The notes beneath the pieces were generated by a model. The model searched no databases, had not been told where the DNA came from, and saw nothing but the letters and a program-made list of their open reading frames with translations. Position numbers and translations under genes: made by a program. Shown here piece by piece: positions 62,478 to 64,000 of a stretch of 64,000 nt of DNA. Each line of letters starts with the position of its first letter. Position 1 is the first letter of the stretch. The stretch covers positions 682,001 to 746,000 of the forward strand of contig CP047917.1 in assembly GCA_010202115.1 (NCBI GenBank). The letters are read 5' to 3'. Source of the stretch: Candidatus Saccharibacteria bacterium oral taxon 488 (GTDB lineage Bacteria; Patescibacteriota; Saccharimonadia; Saccharimonadales; Saccharimonadaceae).

Positions 62478-62686
62478 CGTACCAAGATGCGGTCAATACC
62501 GAAAGCGTGGCTAACGTGTAATTGACCGCCCTAAAGCTTAGTACGACCACTGGTGATTAACCGATAACTAGCCTCAAACCTCAACAATCACCGATAGTCG
62601 CATCGCTGTCATTACCACATCCAAAGCATCTTTGCCCCCTTCGTTATATTGCTTTTTGGATGGACATTATCGTTTATAACGTCCAT
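62478..62686. other. Gene-free region with three successive hairpins
   Basis: Stem 1 (62478-62545): outer CGTAC/GTACG and inner GCGGTCAAT/ATTGACCGC around a 23-nt loop. Stem 2 (62552-62592): GGTGATT/AATCACC. Stem 3 (62660-62686): ATGGACATTAT/ATAACGTCCAT, one mismatch. No reading frame was recognised. Could be a small RNA, a structured 3' end of the SDR transcript or a Nudix leader. Confidence 0.5.
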
Positions 62687-62721
62687 TTATAGCATATCAG
62701 ACACGAGCTATAGCCAGCAAA

Positions 62722-63561
62722 TCACTTCGACTGCCTCGTCTGTTTTTTAGCTATTTGTTCAAAGACGCCATCGCCCAAGAGGTACCGTGTGTAGAAGAGA
62801 ACTCTCGCTAATTTACCAACAAGATACCGACGTCGTGGGTGCTTACTCTCGATAATTGTCGCCACTTTGTGCGCGACCACGCTAGGCGGTGACATAGTCC
62901 TGTATGACTGAGATAGGTTGTGCGATATTGCCTTTGCTACGCCGCTATAGGCACCGTTTGACGAATAACGAGTAAGCGGCTCTTCAGCTAATTTGTAGAA
63001 ATTTGTAGCGATCAAGCCAGGCTCAATTACCACAAGCTTGATGTTGTATTCCTGCAGCTCTAGCCGCAAGCTATCGGAAAACCCCTCAATAGCGTGCTTT
63101 GAAGCATGATACCAGGCACCGAGCGGAAAATACACTCTACCTCCAACCGATGACATATTAATAATCAAGCCCGAGCCCGCTTCTCTCATACTAGGCAGCA
63201 CAAGCTGCGTCAGTCTAGCCAGCCCGAATACATTCACCTCAAACTGCCTGCGGGCCTGTTCAATTGGAATATCCTCTACCGCCCCCAGTAATCCATAGCC
63301 GGCATTATTAATAAGTACATCTATTCTTCCCTGCTCATCACAAATCTTTTTTACCGCAGACTCAAGTGATTTTTCATCTTTCATATCACCCGGTATTAGC
63401 CGAAGGCCTTTAATTTTTTGAAGCGCCTCACTATTTCGAGCAAGTCCGTACACTATGTAACCTTTCTGCAAAAGCAGCTCGGCGGTCGCTCTTCCGATAC
63501 CGCTGGACGCTCCAGTAATTAACACTACTTTATGATTTGAATTATACTTTTTTCTACTCAT
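62722..63561 (-). CDS. Short-chain dehydrogenase/reductase
   Basis: 279 residues. NAD(P) site TGASSGIGRATAELL, NNAG motif LINNAGYG, catalytic Ser in MSSVGG and YHASK. A C-terminal extension (about 220-279) is basic. TATACT is 7 nt before the ATG, with TTGACT 20 bp further upstream, and a MerR dyad fills the spacer. The gene is thus probably activated by the divergent MerR protein. Confidence 0.93.
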   Translation of the reverse strand: MSRKKYNSNHKVVLITGASSGIGRATAELLLQKGYIVYGLARNSEALQKIKGLRLIPGDMKDEKSLESAVKKICDEQGRIDVLINNAGYGLLGAVEDIPIEQARRQFEVNVFGLARLTQLVLPSMREAGSGLIINMSSVGGRVYFPLGAWYHASKHAIEGFSDSLRLELQEYNIKLVVIEPGLIATNFYKLAEEPLTRYSSNGAYSGVAKAISHNLSQSYRTMSPPSVVAHKVATIIESKHPRRRYLVGKLARVLFYTRYLLGDGVFEQIAKKQTRQSK

Positions 63562-63576
63562 AAATAGTAGTATAAT

Positions 63577-63596
63577 CTATGGAGTATACTCCATAG
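63577..63596. promoter_or_regulatory. MerR-type operator within a 20-bp promoter spacer
   Basis: CTATGGAGTATACTCCATAG is a perfect 20-bp palindrome of the GGAGT-ACTCC class bound by MerR-family regulators. On the minus strand it lies between TTGACT (-35) and TATACT (-10, 63569-63574). The merR -10 (TATAAT, 63571-63576) overlaps the SDR -10 on the opposite strand. Confidence 0.88.
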
Positions 63597-63626
63597 TCAA
63601 TAGGCCATAACGAGGGAGGTTTTACC

Positions 63627-63974
63627 ATGCTAATTCATCAACTTTCCGAGAAATCTGGTGTTTCTATCGACACCATTCGTTACTATACAAAAATCGGTAT
63701 TTTACCGGTAACACAACGTCCCGCTGGAAGCCGCAGTTATTCAGACTACGACGAGAGTGCGCTCGAATACCTCACGGAAATACGCCTCGCCAAGTCGGCG
63801 GGATTTACACTGATGGAGATTAAGCAATACATCAAGGAATGGAATGACGGACAGATTACACCGGATACAGCTATCGATATATTGCGCAAAAAGATTGCGA
63901 TGGTACGAAAGAAAAAGTCTGAACTTGATGCAATAGAAGCGATATTAAAAAGTAAGATAACACAGCTACGCTAA
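63627..63974 (+). CDS. MerR-family transcription regulator
   Basis: 115 residues. HTH LIHQLSEKSGVSIDTIRYYTKIGIL, wing RSYSDYDE, then the dimer helix (about 75-112). No Cys at all, so metal or thiol sensing of the MerR/CueR/NmlR kind is unlikely. GAGGGAGG site. Divergent from the SDR gene; leader about 44 nt through the operator. Confidence 0.94.
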   Translation: MLIHQLSEKSGVSIDTIRYYTKIGILPVTQRPAGSRSYSDYDESALEYLTEIRLAKSAGFTLMEIKQYIKEWNDGQITPDTAIDILRKKIAMVRKKKSELDAIEAILKSKITQLR

Positions 63975-64000
63975 CACAGCTACGCCCCCAGCTACATTAC

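Overview
The window looks like a chromosome segment of a Candidatus Saccharibacteria (TM7) or closely related CPR/Patescibacteria cell. No 16S rRNA gene is present, so this placement is inference. It rests on compact, tightly packed genes, a type IV pilus (pilBCMNO plus several prepilins), Gram-positive-type peptidoglycan genes (murA, murB, murT-gatD), an LPXTG surface protein, a very short TsaB, a MutY without an iron-sulfur cluster, and no amino-acid biosynthesis. TGA is a normal stop here: many operon junctions are ATGA overlaps. The UGA=Gly code of Absconditabacteria and Gracilibacteria therefore does not apply. The seven tRNA genes encode their own CCA ends.

Layout. 1-3026: MarR-like regulator, HD hydrolase, deoxyribosyltransferase-like protein, winged-helix-Nudix protein, peptide deformylase. 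3098-8573: ABC exporter with a structured leader, DedA protein, uvrA. 8721-12628: small membrane protein, FtsX-type permease and ATPase, and a PadR repressor gene broken by two nonsense codons. 12678-18615: ketopantoate-reductase-like protein, sbcB, obg, a LysM-CHAP cell-wall hydrolase read in two frames, membrane protein. 18761-25081: tRNA-Glu, LPXTG surface protein, histidine kinase, methyltransferase, CheY-like regulator, folD. 25161-30770: four tRNAs, alpha-glucan phosphorylase-like enzyme, an XRE-HTH-MurA fusion, glyA. 30784-34601: two facing major pilins that share a perfect 141-bp inverted repeat, a minor-pilin operon, murB. 34658-41167: two tRNA-Arg genes, an unknown protein, a membrane-anchored tandem-AAA Clp-like ATPase, murT-gatD. 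41180-46819: small unknown genes, tRNA-Pro, CPBP protein, a doubly frameshifted Nudix pseudogene, gpmA-Nudix-rny. 46820-54949: tsaB, tsaE, PRC-barrel protein, pilus genes O-N-M-C-B, MazG, a second winged-helix-Nudix protein. 55041-63974: HD-CYTH fusion, trmB and mscS, small exported proteins, mutY, alpha/beta hydrolase, VIT-family transporter, Nudix, and an SDR gene with a divergent merR.

How the genes work together. Three themes stand out. First, envelope building and attachment: cell-wall precursor enzymes, lipid II amidation, a CHAP hydrolase, a surface protein, and the pilus assembly motor with its pilins. Second, nucleotide and house-cleaning hydrolases: five Nudix loci, MazG, two HD proteins, CYTH, MutY. 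Third, one-carbon metabolism: glyA and folD.

The most general regulatory signal is a -10 box placed 6-7 nt before the start codon in about 17 genes. This predicts widespread leaderless mRNAs, and it corrects several start codons. Operon-internal genes and a few leadered genes keep Shine-Dalgarno sites. Three protein genes are broken or need a frameshift. All frameshifts sit at homopolymers and are repaired by one extra base, so assembly error has to be excluded before a biological reading.
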